From: Pseudobutyrivibrio sp. UBA1225
GTDB lineage: Bacteria; Bacillota; Clostridia; Lachnospirales; Lachnospiraceae
Assembly (NCBI GenBank): GCA_002309345.1
Contig: DBWZ01000057.1
Span: 1-13,868 of the forward strand
Direction of reading: 5' to 3'
DNA: 13,868 bases
Part shown: piece by piece, positions 13,585 through 13,868 of the stretch
How positions within the stretch are numbered: position 1 is the stretch's first letter
How the letters are laid out: each line of letters opens with the position of its first letter
Program-made: the position numbers and the translations under genes
The notes under the pieces: model-generated
The model's input: only the letters and a program-made list of their open reading frames with translations
Databases searched by the model: none
Told to the model about the DNA's origin: nothing

Positions 13585-13868
13585 CGACTATTCGCAGTTA
13601 ATATAGCGCAACTTGCCCTGCCCGCTCCTTTTATATCCGCTGGAGGACACCTTGCTAACAATTGAGCTAAGATTGTAGATTTTCTAAATGCTAAAATGCC
13701 ACCATTCGTGGGTGTACGTTCATCGATTTTACAATTCGAAAAGAATGTAGTTACCCGGGTGGACACATTCATAGATTATATAAAGGCTTATCAAGTCTTA
13801 CTTAGGATAATTGCTTCGCAAATACACTTGCTAAGTGAAATGAGAAAAGTGATTTTTGAATATATAGT
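13585..13868 (+). other. End region with an open frame leaving the window; no secure gene
   Basis: This stretch of 284 bases has no confident gene and no clear terminator for the acyltransferase gene. In the acyltransferase frame, its TAG is followed by 26 open codons to a TGA (13663-13665), then about 67 open codons to the window edge. That frame contains an ATG at 13696 without a good ribosome binding site. The predicted peptide from there begins MPPFVGVRSSILQFEKN and continues with a helical-looking stretch. It loosely recalls the conserved helix after the target-recognition domain of type I restriction specificity subunits, but this is a weak impression. It may be a truncated gene, a decayed remnant or chance. 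A small hairpin CACTT-GCT-AAGTG lies at 13825-13837. Confidence 0.25.

Noticed and set aside
13690..13720. Minus-strand peptide EWWHF, as in VanX-type dipeptidases
   Set aside because: Only a five-residue match with stops closely on both sides, so chance or very old decay cannot be told apart.
13389..13772. Minus-strand open frame of 127 codons opposite the acyltransferase end
   Set aside because: Two thirds lies inside or antisense to the well-supported acyltransferase gene; composition and content look like a shadow and no ribosome binding site is seen.

Overview
The window looks like the chromosome of a low-GC, Gram-positive anaerobe of the class Clostridia, most likely a Lachnospiraceae member of the Butyrivibrio/Pseudobutyrivibrio kind. 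This is inferred from the AT-rich DNA, strong GGAGG-type ribosome binding sites, sigma-A-like promoters, and the look of AlaRS, S21, RF3 and the HD-GYP protein. No tRNA, rRNA, CRISPR array, transposase or phage gene is visible.

Layout. (1) 1-116 is a strikingly GC-rich, C-rich (minus strand) tail downstream of a minus-strand CLC-family anion transporter gene (117-1394). (2) A short divergent intergenic region leads to a plus-strand diacylglycerol-kinase-like lipid kinase (1507-2436), closed by a strong intrinsic terminator. (3) An extended -10 promoter abutting that terminator starts a tight five-gene operon (2565-7574): an HD-GYP protein with an ECF-S-like membrane sensor, a metallo-beta-lactamase-fold hydrolase, an OGG1-type 8-oxoguanine glycosylase, and a CobS-like/CobD-like membrane pair. 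(4) A second unit begins with a 53-residue membrane microprotein (7658-7819) followed by alaS (TTG start). (5) rpsU (10647-10823) has its own consensus promoter and terminator. (6) prfC (RF3) follows and overlaps by one base an acyltransferase-3 membrane protein gene (12511-13584). (7) The last 284 bases hold no secure gene but contain a reading frame that runs off the window.

The centre part from alaS to prfC is a translation cluster (aminoacylation, small-subunit protein, peptide release). The operon before it mixes c-di-GMP turnover and oxidative DNA repair with two proteins of the cobalamin nucleotide-loop pathway. The most unusual observation is that both cobalamin-like proteins keep the length and membrane layout of CobS and CobD/CbiB but have lost most of the residues that define the active sites. 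No cobU, cobT or cobC and no B12 riboswitch is present. They may be a repurposed, co-evolved pair rather than B12 enzymes.
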